From contig OW203732.1 in assembly GCA_934045075.1 (NCBI GenBank), forward strand, positions 3,389,501 through 3,453,500: 64,000 nt of DNA. Direction: 5' to 3'. The notes below the pieces were generated by a model. It was not told where the DNA came from and ran no database searches. It worked only from the letters and a program-made list of their open reading frames with translations. The position numbers were made by a program, and so were the translations under genes. The DNA comes from Yponomeuta sedellus. Its lineage: Eukaryota > Arthropoda > Insecta > Lepidoptera > Yponomeutidae. Below, piece after piece: positions 50,320 through 60,875 of the stretch (the stretch's first letter is position 1; every line of letters starts with the position of its first letter).

Positions 50320-50595
50320 TTGTCGCAATACCACACGCTAACGGTGAAGAAAAACATCGTGAGGAAACCCGCGGCTTGGTTGGCTCCGCACGTATTGACT
50401 AGTCTTTCCTGTGGGCAAGGCCGACTAAGCTGTCAGGATGGTATAGGTGCTGGGCAAGCCTACACCATCTATAAAACCATGACCCAGGCACTACAGCGTC
50501 GGAGTGGTCCCTTCACCCATCTAGTGTGAGTGAAGATACCACTGGACGCTGTATAAATCATCTCATTAAGTAGATGCAAAAAGGCCAATATTAAA
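50320..50595. repeat. Family I, reversed copy
   Basis: Reverse complement of 16739-17030 type. Holds a 69-codon frame whose last ~55 codons match frames in the copies at 17113-17298 and 63547-63732. Confidence 0.8.
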
Positions 50596-50749
50596 GTTAT
50601 TATTGTAAATCGCTACCTATATTCTTGTATATTTTGGAAGAAACCTGGCTACCCATAGCACAGGGAATCCTAGTTTGGGATCCAGTAACCATGTTTTGTA
50701 ACCGTTTTACAATAAAGTTTTAATTTTTTTTTCATGTTTTCCTTTGCTG

Positions 50750-50835
50750 TTAGCGAGCGGCGGTAGCTCAGTGGGTAGAACTATGGACACGGAAGCGAGA
50801 GACCCAGGTTGGATCCCCAGTGCGGGCATGTTATA
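50750..50835 (+). repeat. tH SINE head
   Basis: GCGGTAGCTCAGTGGGTAGA, AGCGAGAGACCCAGGTTGGA, CCCCAGTGCGGGCATG: tRNA-like with A-box and a degenerate B-box. Confidence 0.75.
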
Positions 50836-50844
50836 TAACATGAT

Positions 50845-51345
50845 TTGTGCAAATTTAAAAACCTATTTAGAGATGCCGTGAGTCGCCTATTGGCTCAATT
50901 GGTAGAGCGCTGGTACGGATAGCCAGAGGTTGCGGGTTCGAATCCCGGCATGGGTGAAATTTTTAGCCTCTAAATAGGTTTTTAAATTTGTTCCTTAGCA
51001 CGGGTTAGTGCATTAAAAATAAAAATAGTGTAATCATGTGGGTACAGTGATATCGTTCCGATGTTAAACCTAACTGCAAAGTAGGTAGTTGGGGCTGTAA
51101 GTAATGCAATTTACTTAAGTCAGATGTCGCTGCCTGTACGTAATACAGAGAATATTGTAAAGAGGTTCGAAATTTCACTGATGCCGTGAGTCGCCCATTG
51201 GCTCAATTGGTAGAGCGCTGGTACGGATAGCCAGAGGTTGCGGGTTCGAATCCCGGCATGGGTGAAATTTTTAGCCTCTAAATAGGTTTTTAAATTTGTT
51301 CCTTAGCACGGGTTAGTGCATTAAAAATAAAAATAGTGTAATGAT
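50845..51345 (+). repeat. tD tandem, two units
   Basis: Heads at about 50887-50960 and 51193-51266, ~306 bp apart and nearly identical; both end ATAAAAATAGTGTAATC/G. + sense counterpart of the tandem at 38985. Confidence 0.88.
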
Positions 51346-51499
51346 TTGTGCAGTTATATAAGCATTACTCCCTCTCTGAGACCAGCCCTGACACGTGCAG
51401 TAGGCCGTTACATTAAATAAAATTTGACGAAGTCATGCGAAAACATATTAACAAAATACATCTACGCGTCGAATTGAAAACCTCTTCCTTTAACGAAGT

Positions 51500-51565
51500 C
51501 GGTTAAAAAAATATAGGTATTCTTTTTAATAAATAAAGTGTTCTCTATCTATCTATCTATACGTT
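51500..51565 (+). repeat. LINE-L 3' end
   Basis: AATAAATAAAGTGTTCTC followed by TATC units, the + sense form of the family's tail. Confidence 0.6.
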
Positions 51566-51879
51566 ATGTTACTTATAACTTCTGACCTTTTTATTCTGTC
51601 CATTCACTGCATACGTGTATTAAGCGATAATTTCGGCTGGCCAACTGCAGCTCTTACGACGTTAGGCATAAGTGCTGAAATCGAATAAACAGTGTATACC
51701 GATTTGTCATACACTAAGTGCAACTCCGCGTGGGATTCAGTGCCAATTTAGTACAATTTGTCACAACGAATCGCATGCATTCGCCGTAAATGCATAGATT
51801 TACAACTCGATCTGTGTAAAAAAGCTAAAGTTATGCAACTTTAAAAGATGTACGTATCAGGGCTATTTAGGGCCTGAGA

Positions 51880-52020
51880 AACATAGATAGGTAGGACGTG
51901 GGGCAATTTCTTCCAGACAACCTTACGACGGAAAGTTGCTGAAGGATATAAGAGACAGATAGTCGGTGCAAATATGGTATATTCAAATTTGCACCGACTA
52001 CTTATATAAATAACAATACA
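51880..52020 (-). repeat. LINE-L fragment with inverted edge
   Basis: TTTCTTCCAGACAACCTTACG, then TAGTCGGTGCAAATATGG and ATTTGCACCGACTACTT in opposite sense: the edge has been copied back on itself. Confidence 0.55.
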
Positions 52021-52079
52021 CCTACATAAACAGTTACATTATTGTTACCTTAAACTAACATAAATACGTAATACGTGTA

Positions 52080-52205
52080 CCGCTTTTAATTCCAGACATC
52101 ATTGTCACCTCAATAATCCTTTATGTTATAGTAGCCCTTTTGGCACAAAGTGTAACACATTTTTTGAACCGCGTTTCAGGAAGCTTTTAATATATCTATC
52201 ATATC
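52080..52205 (+). repeat. LINE-A 3' fragment
   Basis: AATTCCAGACATCATTGTC, TAGTAGCCCTTTTGGCAC, GCGTTTCAGGAAGCTT; parallels 11950-12075. Confidence 0.65.
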
Positions 52206-52510
52206 ATATGAGATTGAAGCAAAGACCAATGAATTTACACCTGTGTACTACAATCTTAACGTAGAGTCGTTCATCTGGTAAAATATCAATGAAGGTAGGC
52301 TGGTAAGTCCAACTGTTACCGTAACTAAAACCTTGCTTCACTTCTATAACGTAAACTTCAAAATTACGCTTTGATCAGCACAGCTTTATACCGTTATGTA
52401 AACGTTATTGTCGAACCGTTTTTGGTTATTTCATTAATTGCAAAACGGTCAATGCTTGCAGTTGTGTTAACTATTAGCAAACACTAATCGGTGGCTTTTT
52501 GTTGTTTCTC

Positions 52511-52604
52511 CATTGTTTTCGTCAGTGCCGTAAATAGGGAGTACCGCCCTGTGCCTGGACACCGGTGTTACTCCCTATTTACGGCACTGATGAAAACAAT
52601 CAGA
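52511..52604. repeat. Inverted repeat, ~33-bp arms
   Basis: TTGTTTTCGTCAGTGCCGTA, AATAGGGAGTA on the left; ACTCCCTATTTACGGCACTG, ATGAAAACAA on the right; one mismatch; ~25-nt loop. Could be a small fold-back element. Confidence 0.82.
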
Positions 52605-52644
52605 CTCTGGGGGGCGCAAGAATGGCCAGACCAGGCAGGATTAT

Positions 52645-52683
52645 AATTATATTCTTTTTGTTGCACTAACCCGTGCTAAGGAT
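52645..52683 (-). repeat. tD end fragment
   Basis: TTCTTTTTGTTGCACTAACC and CGTGCTAAGG only. Confidence 0.6.
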
Positions 52684-52813
52684 GGTACGTTTTATAACTT
52701 TTATAATTAATAAAATCACACCTGAATTCGTTCCAGAGTTTATTTATTAATTATAAAAGTTATAAAACGTACCACTGGCGCCCAACGATAATAAAGCCCC
52801 ACGTTGGGCGCCA
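52684..52813. mobile_element. LTR ends and primer sites, inverted
   Basis: 52684-52711: LTR edge in minus sense. 52711-52775: LTR 3' end in + sense, ending GTACCAC. 52776-52787: TGGCGCCCAACG, start of a primer-binding site. 52796-52813: full 18-nt site TGGCGCCCAACGTGGGGC on the minus strand, complementary to the 3' end of tRNA-Lys plus CCA. The two sites face each other across 8 nt. Confidence 0.78.
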
Positions 52814-53078
52814 GTGGTACGTTTTATAACTTTTATAATTAATAAATAAACTCTGGAACGACTTCAGGTGTGATTTTATTTGTAGATTTAGTAACTTTAA
52901 AACAGAAAACTGATAAAAACGGAAAAGCAGGTAAAAAGTCAGATCTGGTCAAAGGGTAAAGTAGTAGTGGTGAAAAATGAGTGAAATCGAAGAATGTGTG
53001 ACGTACATAATTTAAATATTTGAAAATGATAGATGGAAAAAGAAATAAAAATGGTGTGAAGAGGTTTGCACCGTCACA
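52814..53078 (-). mobile_element. LTR adjoining the minus-strand primer site
   Basis: Full LTR in minus sense (starts TGTGACGGTGCAAACC on the minus strand, ends ..AACGTACCAC) directly followed, on that strand, by the 18-nt tRNA-Lys-type primer site. This junction fixes the orientation of all LTR copies in the window. Confidence 0.8.
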
Positions 53079-53087
53079 TTGACAATT

Positions 53088-53215
53088 TAAAAACCTATTT
53101 AGAGGCTAAAAATTCCACCCGTGCCGGTACTCGAACCCGCGATAACCGTGCCAGGCCTCTCCCAACTGAGCTAATGGGCAAGTACCGGCATCAGTGAAAT
53201 TTCGGTTAGCCAGAG
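53088..53215 (-). repeat. tD unit, damaged
   Basis: Reversed head with part of the anticodon arm deleted (CGCGATAACCGTGCCAGGCC) and a rearranged edge from 53203. Confidence 0.7.
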
Positions 53216-53264
53216 GTCGCTGGTTCCAGTCCCGGCAAAAAAAGGCTAAAAAAAGGATTAAAGA

Positions 53265-53352
53265 AAGCACCCCCCGGTTTGCGTCCCTTAGTCGCCTTTT
53301 ACGACACCCGCGGGAAGAATTCGGGTTGGTGGTATTCTCTAGACCGGCACCA
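53265..53352 (-). repeat. LINE-J fragment
   Basis: CACCCCCCGGTTTGCGTCCC, TTAGTCGCCTTTTACGACACC; same text as 19460-19520. Confidence 0.65.
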
Positions 53353-53569
53353 CACAGCAGATTGCATTCCATACTATTACGTAATGATTCCATACTATTA
53401 CAATCATTTTCTTAACGCTCCAATAAAGCACAATATTTGCTGACATTGAAACTAAAATATTGCCCAATAATCGTAACAAATGCACTGAAAATAAATGTGT
53501 GAACTCCTCTTAAACAGTTCTTATCTGCGCCCATTCTTACCATCGCAAAATAAGTTATTTCTCACCTGG

Positions 53570-54090
53570 TCAAGTGCAAAGTCTGGTAGGCTCCTAGGCG
53601 AGTAAGCTGGCGAGTAGGTGTGAACTTCTCTAAAACACGTTTTATCATCGATAACTAAGTCAGTTTAACTTTGCTCTTGAAAGGCGAGTATGTTGCTAGT
53701 CGAGTAAGCAGGCTTTTTTTATCATTGGAAACTAAGTTAGAATATTTTCGGGGCTTAATCGCGTAGTAATTTATAGCTATTTTACCTCGACGTTTCGACG
53801 ACGTTACAGTCATCGTGGTCACGAGAAGACTGATGGCTGGCACCCGTTCGCATCTTCGGCTGATGAGGTTTCTTTCAGACTACCCTCAATCAGCTATCAC
53901 AAAGCACTATTAGGGTTGCGACACATAAAATATGTTATTGGAAACTAAGTCAGTTTAACTTTGCAGTTGAAAGGCGAGTATGTTGCTAGGCGAGTAAGTG
54001 TGGATTTCTCTACAATGCCTTTTACCATCGCAAACTGAGCCACTTTAGCTTTAGACTTGAAAGGCGATTGCTAGGCGAGGAAGCAGCAAC
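53570..54090 (+). repeat. Imperfect direct repeats (AGGCGAGTA words)
   Basis: Segments at ~53640-53715, ~53935-54000 and ~54010-54085 share AACTAAGTCAGTTTAACTTT, TGAAAGGCGAGTATGTTGCT and AGGCGAGTAAG. The middle is split by a patch with GACGTTTCGACGACGTTACA (53785), a word also seen near 55325. Confidence 0.65.
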
Positions 54091-54259
54091 AGCAAATCTG
54101 CTTTAACTAGCTAGCAGGCTACACAAGTTGCATTTTTTATTAAATTTAATCATATCTCTTTGTTTGACTTCCTTGTTTCTACTTAAACTGCCTCCCTATG
54201 ACAGGAGGCAAGCAGCTCTTTCAGTGCAATTATGAACAACTTTTCCGCGGTTTTAACAT

Positions 54260-54530
54260 TGGTCCACTCTTTCATGTTGCACAACCATGACATTTTTTCT
54301 TATGGCCAACCTTCGCTTTTCTTCCACTCTGCCCATCAAAATAGTCTGCTGGTATTTCTTGCATCTTAGCACAATGTCTTATATAGGCTACTTTCCGCTG
54401 CTTGGCGGTGCAAACAAGATCCACTTTCCGGTGCATCCATCTAAGCACTTCGAGGTTGGACACTTTTTCAATCCAGCTGATCAGTAGTATTCGTCGATAG
54501 CATCATAAGCCGCCGTAATATAATCGAAAG
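54260..54530 (-). pseudogene. Non-LTR reverse transcriptase, C-terminal relic
   Basis: Minus-strand reading contains CYRRILLISWIEKVSNLEVL, then TAKQRKVAYIRHCAKM and FDGQSGRKAKVGHKKKC. This follows the usual post-RT order of many insect non-LTR polyproteins (R-R-M-L-x-I-S-W-x-x-x-V-x-N-x-E-V-L; then K-R-x-x-Y-x-G-H; then G-K-x-x-G-x-R). An upstream stop and lack of the catalytic FxDD part make it a dead fragment. The clade cannot be set from this. Confidence 0.7.
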
Positions 54531-55605
54531 CCGTGAGACTTTTTGTGAGTTCTTTCTTTTATAGTTTTTGACTCGCACCCGTTAAGAACGACGAGGCTTG
54601 TATAACAGCGCACGATCTCATTGCGGTGTGTGATTGTTAGTCTAGCGGTTTACACACTTGGCTACTAAGCCAGACTGTAATGGCATCAGTATTGCTTGGT
54701 TACCACAGTACATGATATCTTAGTTTTTGACCAAAACAAGTTAATCTGTTGCGTGGAAGTTAGTTGATAACGCACCCTTGAACTTGCCTATGTGTAAACG
54801 AGCCTTAAACTCGGCAAAATACAGTTATTTGGCTTTGTGCTTTTTCGAATCAATTGCACGTTTTAGAGTCTAATGCGAGTCGCTCCAATGTCATGTTGCG
54901 ACATTTCACTGACAATGAATTCAAATGCCTCAGCGTTTGGTATTCTTGACCAGCTTTGACAGCGTTGGGGACGCGTCTGTGTTGTCACTACCTAGCTTGC
55001 TTATTTCGCAGAACATTTAAGGCCTGCGCAGACGAGGTACTGTCCCCCGGGTACTTTTTTGTCCGTCGATATAGATCTCTTATAAATTGTATCGAGTAAC
55101 GCACAGGAAGGACTAAGAGTACCCCCTACTAAAAGTCCGTCAAGGTACCGAGGACATCATAAGACCGGACTGGACTAAAGTTCGGTGTGTTCTTTTAAAA
55201 CGCCTTTTCTTTTTCAACTTCATTTAAATTACAACACAATGTAATCTCAGAATATTTGCTTCTATAGCGTACGCTTCACTCAATTGGTCGCGAATTTAAG
55301 ACGTAATTACCTTATTTCCCGACGTTTCGGCAGCGTTACAGTTGCCGAGGTCTCGGGTAGACCTAATAAATAATCGCGATTTGACCCGTTTAATATACAT
55401 ATAACTATTGTAGTAAAGGGAGCTCTAAGCTTTTGCAAAAAAAGAAGTTTCTCAGGATCGTCAAGTGGGTTTCCCTGATTTCAAACTTTCCCTGTCGGGA
55501 TAAAGGCGTAAGTTATCTTAGTTTATGACTGGGAGAGGCGTTAGTGTTGTGTGAACGCTACGTATTTATTTTAAAGGGCGACTATAACATAAAGGATTAT
55601 TTAGA
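54531..55605. other. No supported gene
   Basis: GC about average; contains CCGACGTTTCGGCAGCGTTAC (55319) typical of a dispersed repeat, and otherwise unassigned DNA. Confidence 0.4.
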
Positions 55606-55609
55606 TGAC

Positions 55610-55795
55610 AAAGTTGTCTGGAATTAAAGCTAGTGCAATGCATGAGTTTTATGTTTTATAATAATTAACAACTTTGAAAAGACTAAGTTTGTAGTTTTTT
55701 GGTTCATTTTTCTCCAAAATTATCTAGATTTTGTAATGGTAACTAGGTTTGACTTGTAACGTTCATTAAGCCGCAGTTTCTGCGCTGCGACACAT
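55610..55795 (-). repeat. LINE-A copy
   Basis: Minus-sense: TTGTCTGGAATTAAAGC, TTTTTCTCCAAAATTATCTAG, TAACGTTCATTAAGCCGCAG. Gives the uninterrupted version of the region split at 59878. Confidence 0.7.
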
Positions 55796-55949
55796 AAAAT
55801 GCAATGAAATGGCAAAAATACTGCTTAGAAATTCCACTCCTACTCAGTATTTATCCACAACCGACAGTGTATATTTTTAATTTATTCTTAACAATAATTC
55901 GTTGCGGTTCGGGTTACTCGTAAAGTTATTTACTACAATGTTGCTCTTT

Positions 55950-56460
55950 ACCTTTTATGAAAGAACGAAAGCTGAACGCGCCGCTCTCTAGAAAGCTCCG
56001 CGGGAGAGCACGGAACTGGTTCCCAGCGAAACCCGACGCGATACGATACGACACTTTGTTGTATGGAAACCTGAGTGGGTGCACTCTTGTTGTTAAAAAT
56101 GACGTTGCTTTGTCGTTCGAATTATTTAAAAAAAGATTTAAAGCCTGCCTGCCCTGTTATAAAAACCGCAGTAAATTGGACCGCCTAGCGCCTGGTTGAT
56201 TTGCCGGGTTGGAGTTCGAGGTCGAGTTGGAACGAGGACGAGTTGTCGGGGTAGTTTTTAGGACCAGCTCTTGTTGTTAAAAATTACGTGGCTTTGTCGT
56301 CCGAGTTCGGTAAGGAAAAATTCAAAGCCTGCCTAAGGTTGAATTGCCAGGGTCGAATTGCCGGGTTGGAGTTGGAGTTCTCGAGGTCGAGTTAGAATGA
56401 GGCCGAGTTTTCAGGACGAGTTGTCCGGGTAGAGTTGTCCGGATCGGGTTTTTATTTTCG
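55950..56460 (+). repeat. Degenerate repeat with GAGTTG words
   Basis: TGGCTTTGTCGT..CGA and AAAGCCTGCCT occur twice (~56105-56150 and ~56285-56335), followed by runs built on GAGTTG/GAGGTCGAGTT. The 80-codon frame (55957-56199) spans the first copy and has no match I know. Confidence 0.5.
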
Positions 56461-57585
56461 GACATTTATTTTCCTAATTCCCTAGGTCCTTTTAGTTAGT
56501 AAAATGTGTTAATTACTCCGAAGCCTCGTGTCTTGGTAACTAAGAGGAACTCTGCTAAAGATCCGAGTTGGGTCCCAACTATCCGTTCAAATGTTATTAA
56601 ACTTTAAATAAAGTTAACAAATAAAGATAAAAAAGAAATTTCAAAGATGACATATTTATAGTTTCTATCCGTAAAATTGTCTCGAATTTATCCATTTATT
56701 TTAAAGGTCATCGATACTCTATTTCAAGCTGAGGAAACCTCTTTTTTCAAGGTACATTTCAACATAACCCTTTTTTAACTTATTAATTTTACTTCAGTAT
56801 TAAACGCAATCCCAGTAGCAAAACTACGCGGCGCGTATTCAACAAATGTGGCTCCAAGCGGGAAGGAAGGAAAAGCTAAAGAAAAATCCAGTATTACCCG
56901 CGGCTAGTTTGTCTAATGGCACGTTGTTATCGCTAGATTGGTGACATGACTTGTCAGCCCATTCCTGGTCCCAAGTACCTAGTTATGCTGCAATGTTGGA
57001 AAGTAATCGTTTCTAAGTTATTTCCTTAATGCACCAGAAGTACCATACGGATACCTATGATTTAACATCATGGACTCCGTATACGTTCCTTAGACAAATG
57101 TAAGCGTGTGCTTGTGTAAACATGGTTTATAATTTTGTCATTGTATCGTTGACATCGGTGTCAACCAATCGAATATCAAATGTTAACATATTGCTTTTAT
57201 ATTATTCCCTGCAGCACAATCAAAATAAGTTTGTAAATAATTTATAACACACAAATAATGTTAATCTAATATATACCTAAAAATCTCGTGTCATCGATTA
57301 CAGTGTGTGTTATCAAACTTCTCCGAAACGTCTTCATTAATAAAAAAAATATTATACATTTGTTATATCTGAGAACAAGACGTAGGCTAATTAAAATGGC
57401 ACAACAATTTGCGGGGTCGACTATGGACCAATCGACAATTTAAATTAATTAACTTGATAACTAAATATAATATACTGCACCCAGATCATATCTTCCTGTT
57501 GGCAGGGTTGCAGTATGCAGGCTACTTTATCTTGTTGGATGTACCAACTTATCCTCTGACCGAGATAAAAACCAGCCTTAATACA
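56461..57585. other. No supported gene
   Basis: AT-rich DNA; the 96-codon frame at 57409-57699 runs into the tD head that follows and is not a gene. Confidence 0.45.
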
Positions 57586-57587
57586 GA

Positions 57588-57720
57588 GAGGTTCGAAATT
57601 TCACTGATGCCGGGTAGTCGCTCAGTTGGGAGAGCGCTGGCGCGGATAGCCAGAGGTCGCGGGTCGATTCCCGACATGGCCAATGGGTGGAATTTTTAGC
57701 CTCTAAATAGGTTTTTAAAA
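57588..57720 (+). repeat. tD unit
   Basis: Head about 57612-57685 with the first stem damaged (GGGTAGTCGCTCAGTTGGGA) and GGTCGATTCCCG in the B-box; closes TAGCCTCTAAATAGGTTTTT. Confidence 0.75.
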
Positions 57721-57877
57721 CCAGCCTTGTCATCCCTGGTCGCGTCGATCAGGCACGACGATAGTTCTTTGGAGAACATTCTCAATTACTTTCAATATTT
57801 GCAATTTATAACTGCTCATCCGTTGCTCGCAGGCTGGCCATATCTCGCGAAGAACCAACAACCGCTAGAGGATGTGA

Positions 57878-58157
57878 TGTTGTAAAGCTTTTATAAATAA
57901 TAACTGGAACGACTTAAACTTTGTTCTTTATTTAAAATGTATTTATTTCTTTTTTATAATATAAACAGAAAACTGGATAAAAACAGAATAAACAGGTAAA
58001 GGAAGATTTAATAGTCGGATCTAGAAAAATGTGAAGTAGTAAAACTAAAAAAGTGAAAGAAATCTCAAAAATGAGTGACGTAATTTTAATTTTTGAAAAT
58101 TATAGACATAATTAAAGAAATATAAAAAAATGGCGTAAAGAGGTTTGCACCGTTACA
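57878..58157 (-). mobile_element. Solo LTR, 280 bp, complete ends
   Basis: On the minus strand runs TGTAACGGTGCAAACC to TTTACAACA (TG..CA). No convincing 4-6 bp target duplication: flanks GTGA and AGTA. Internal words match all other copies. Confidence 0.75.
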
Positions 58158-58335
58158 AGTAAGCGTGTTCTTGAGTGGAGACCGCGACTCGGCAAACGTA
58201 TTGTAGGACGCCCTCCGACCAGGTGGGATGGCGATCTGTGAAAAACTGCCGGATGCAGCAAGCTGAAGACAGGGCGCTATGACGCTCATTAGCGTGAAGG
58301 CTATGTCCAGACTAGAATAGCCTGATAATGAAGAT
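58158..58335 (+). pseudogene. LINE-J polyprotein end with 3' tail
   Basis: Reads VLEWRPRLGKRIVGRPPTRW then DGDL and a stop; after a gap AGCTGAAGACAGGGCGCTAT (AEDRAL) and the worn tail. Typical of the last ~60 residues of insect non-LTR polyproteins (R-P-R-x-G-x-R-x-x-G-R-P-x-x-R-W). Confidence 0.7.
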
Positions 58336-58504
58336 GTTCCGTTGCTCTTGAGTTTCAAAAAATTTGAAAAATCAGAGGCGATAGCTTCCTCTAATTGTTA
58401 TTTGAATTGTTTAGACTAGCAGTCACACAATTGGTAGGTACTCAGGGAATGTTCTTGCCTGACAGGTAAGTATTAACGTCTGATACGCGTGAATTATCTT
58501 TAAT

Positions 58505-59110
58505 CAAATAAATTACAGTAAACACGTTAAATTTGTGGATTGTTGTAAATTTATTGGACACAGTCATCAGTAAATTTTTCAATTGATAACATTTCGTCAT
58601 GCGAGAACATTCTCAGGCAACTTGCTCCCCGGCTAATGTTGCCACCTTTTAAAAAAAACTGGCCAAGTGCGTTTGTTCAAATAAATTACATATAATTTTG
58701 CGAGTTTACGGTAAATTTGTGGATTCCTGTAAATTTATTGGACACAGTAATCAGTAATTTTTTCAATTGATAACATTTCGTCATGCGGGAACATTCTCGG
58801 GCAACTTGCTCCCCGGCCAGTGTTGCCACCTTTTAAGAAAACTGACCAACTGCGTTTATTCAAATATATATCAAATAATTTACAGAAATTACGGTAAATT
58901 TGTGGATTGTTGTAAATTTATCTGACAAAGTCATCAGCAAATTTTTCAATTGATAAATTTCGTCATGCGAAAACGTTCTTGGACAACTTGCTCCCCGGCT
59001 AGTGTTGCCACCTTTAAAAAATACCGGCCAAGTAGGTTTATTCAAATAATTTACGGTGACTAGGTAAAATTGTGGATTGCTGTAGATTTATTGGGTAAAG
59101 ACATCACTAA
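58505..59110 (+). repeat. Tandem array, four units of 170-186 bp
   Basis: GTGGATT recurs at 58535, 58721, 58902 and 59072. Units share TGTAAATTTATTGGACA, TTTTTCAATTGATAACATTT, TTGCTCCCCGGC and GTTGCCACCTTT, and are visibly diverged from each other. Confidence 0.9.
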
Positions 59111-59152
59111 GTTTTTCATTTAATAACATTTCGTTATGCGAAAACTTTATAG

Positions 59153-59298
59153 TGTTGTAGAACTTTTATAAATAATAAAACTGGAACGACTTTAACTTTG
59201 TAAAAACAGAAAACTGGATAAAAACGGATAAGCAGGTAAAATAGTGAGATCTAGTCAAGATGTAAAGTGGTAATGATAAAAATGAGGGAAATAGAAAT
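59153..59298 (-). mobile_element. Truncated solo LTR
   Basis: TGTTGTAGAACTTTTATAAA edge, AAACTGGATAAAAACGGATA; cut at AATAGAAATC by the next repeat. Confidence 0.7.
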
Positions 59299-59415
59299 CG
59301 TGCCTTGCGAAGCACGGTCGGTCACCAGCACCTGACCGCGCCTATTGTTGCTCAACTCAAGTGATTGATTCCAATCACTCGGTTCGGCAAAGCCACGAGC
59401 GCTTCAGCAAAAACA
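59299..59415 (-). repeat. 5S-SINE head part
   Basis: Minus strand: CACTTGAGTTGAGCAACAAT, AGGCGCGGTCAGGTGCTGGT; the tail is missing, the opposite of the usual 5' truncation. Confidence 0.78.
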
Positions 59416-59564
59416 GCTCATTTGGAATGGATTTTATACGAAGTTTTCCTTTTTGAAGTTGGTCGCTTACGCTTACTTGTGACGTCTACTTGGCAGTGAT
59501 GAATTACAATATACCTACATAGTTTAGTAATGTATGATGTTCTCTGACGTACATATTGATCAAA

Positions 59565-59760
59565 CTATCGCGTGCCGAAAGACAAAACAACAATGCTCGA
59601 CAAGCAGCGTATTACCGGGCGCATTAGCAACCGGTGCGGACGTGTAAAAACGAAAGTGCGCACGCGCACGCCAGTGAAAGTGCAGACCTTGCACTTGAGG
59701 CGAAAGCGGCGCGCACTGCACCCTCTCATTTTCACGTAAGTGATTGTTTTCGGGCGGCTG
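59565..59760. other. GC-rich unassigned patch
   Basis: An 87-codon minus frame covers it, Arg-rich with no known motif; CGCACGCGCACGCCAGTG-type CpG words. Not supported as a gene. Confidence 0.35.
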
Positions 59761-59804
59761 ACGCCCAGTCTCGGATTGGAGGTGGGAATATGATGAGGTA
59801 AAAG

Positions 59805-60090
59805 CTTATTGAAGCCAGTACAATGCATGAGTTTATAATATTACGTAAACTCTGCTACAAGGTCTTTGAAAACACCAACCCCCGGTTTCTGATACCTACA
59901 CTAACAAGCTGTTAACCTACTGCTGTCAGTCGCATATGAGAAAAAGTGCATATGAGAAAAACAGCTGACATCTGTTAACCGTAGATTAACGGCTCGTTAG
60001 TGTATCAGAAACCGGGGGTAAGTTTAGAGTTTTTTGTCCATTTTTTCTCCTAAATGATCTAGATTTCCATATGCACTTTGGCCGACTGAC
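59805..60090 (-). repeat. LINE-A copy split by a MITE
   Basis: 59805-59877 and 60020-60090 together match 55625-55735 in order. The gap is the element at 59878. Confidence 0.7.
59878..60019. mobile_element. 142-bp MITE inside LINE-A
   Basis: Ends ACCCCCGGTTTCTGATAC and the exact reverse complement; a further CACTAAC/GTTAGTG pair inward and an internal tandem GCATATGAGAAAAA. Confidence 0.85.
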
Positions 60091-60127
60091 AGCAATTCCA
60101 ATGGACAGCTAGTTTGACTTAATTAAT

Positions 60128-60205
60128 GCGGTGCATTAATGAACCGCATGGTGCTTGTGGGATTTTTGGCGGAATTTAGCAAAGTAATTTTCACTTTTTA
60201 ATGGT
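60128..60205 (+). repeat. One arm of the 5782-type MITE
   Basis: GAACCGCATGGTGCTTGTGG, GATTTTTGGCGGAATTTAGC, AAAGTAATTTTCAC. Confidence 0.75.
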
Positions 60206-60690
60206 TTCATAAAAGTTATTATTTTAATAACGCGTAACAGAACATGTATCTGTACCAGTGAGTACGAATTCACTAACTGCCGAATTGAACCTATGACCCC
60301 CCATCAATTAACCAGCGAAAGTCAGCTCTGCGTCAGCTTACACAGCCTTTTTTCCGCTCCATCGACATGCTACTAGAGCCTTATTCTTTTTTATTCAGCT
60401 TCTGTTTTATTCCTGCTTTGTTTGCTGCATTTCCTGTATATTGCACAATAATCAAAATAATATGAATCTAAAATAAAAAAACCATTTGGAGACTAACCTT
60501 CAAGGAATACAGGAATACAATACAATTCATGTCAACTTTCGGGTCCTCCGATCGCTATATTTTCTGATCTGTGACGTCATTATAGATTCCACTAATCCTG
60601 GCAGTTTTCAATAAAACTGCTAGGGAATTATGCAGTTTTATTCTGTTTTTTGCCAAGAATGATCCATTTTTTTTAGTTAAAATGCCTTAA
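60206..60690. other. No supported feature
   Basis: Unassigned AT-rich DNA; one TGACGTCA at 60572-60579. Confidence 0.45.
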
Positions 60691-60694
60691 TTAT

Positions 60695-60875
60695 TCTATT
60701 TGTTTCTTATGCACTAACCCGTGCTAAGGACAATTTTAAAAACCTATTTAGAGGCTAAAATGTCCACCCATGCCGGGATTCGAACCCGCGACCTCTGGCA
60801 CGGATAGTCAGAGGTCGCGGGTTCGAATCCCGGCATGGGTAGAATTTTTAGCCTCTAAATAGGTTTTTAAAATGC
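60695..60875. repeat. tD palindrome, heads cut to their 3' halves
   Basis: Reversed ..CATGCCGGGATTCGAACCC, GCGACCTCTGGC, then directly ACGGATAGTCAGAGGTCGCG, GGTTCGAATCCCGGCATGG. Arms of ~80 bp face each other with a loop of only a few bases. Confidence 0.87.

Noticed and set aside
57409..57699. 96-codon frame
   Set aside because: Runs from AT-rich DNA into the tD repeat; its end is a translation of the tRNA-like head.
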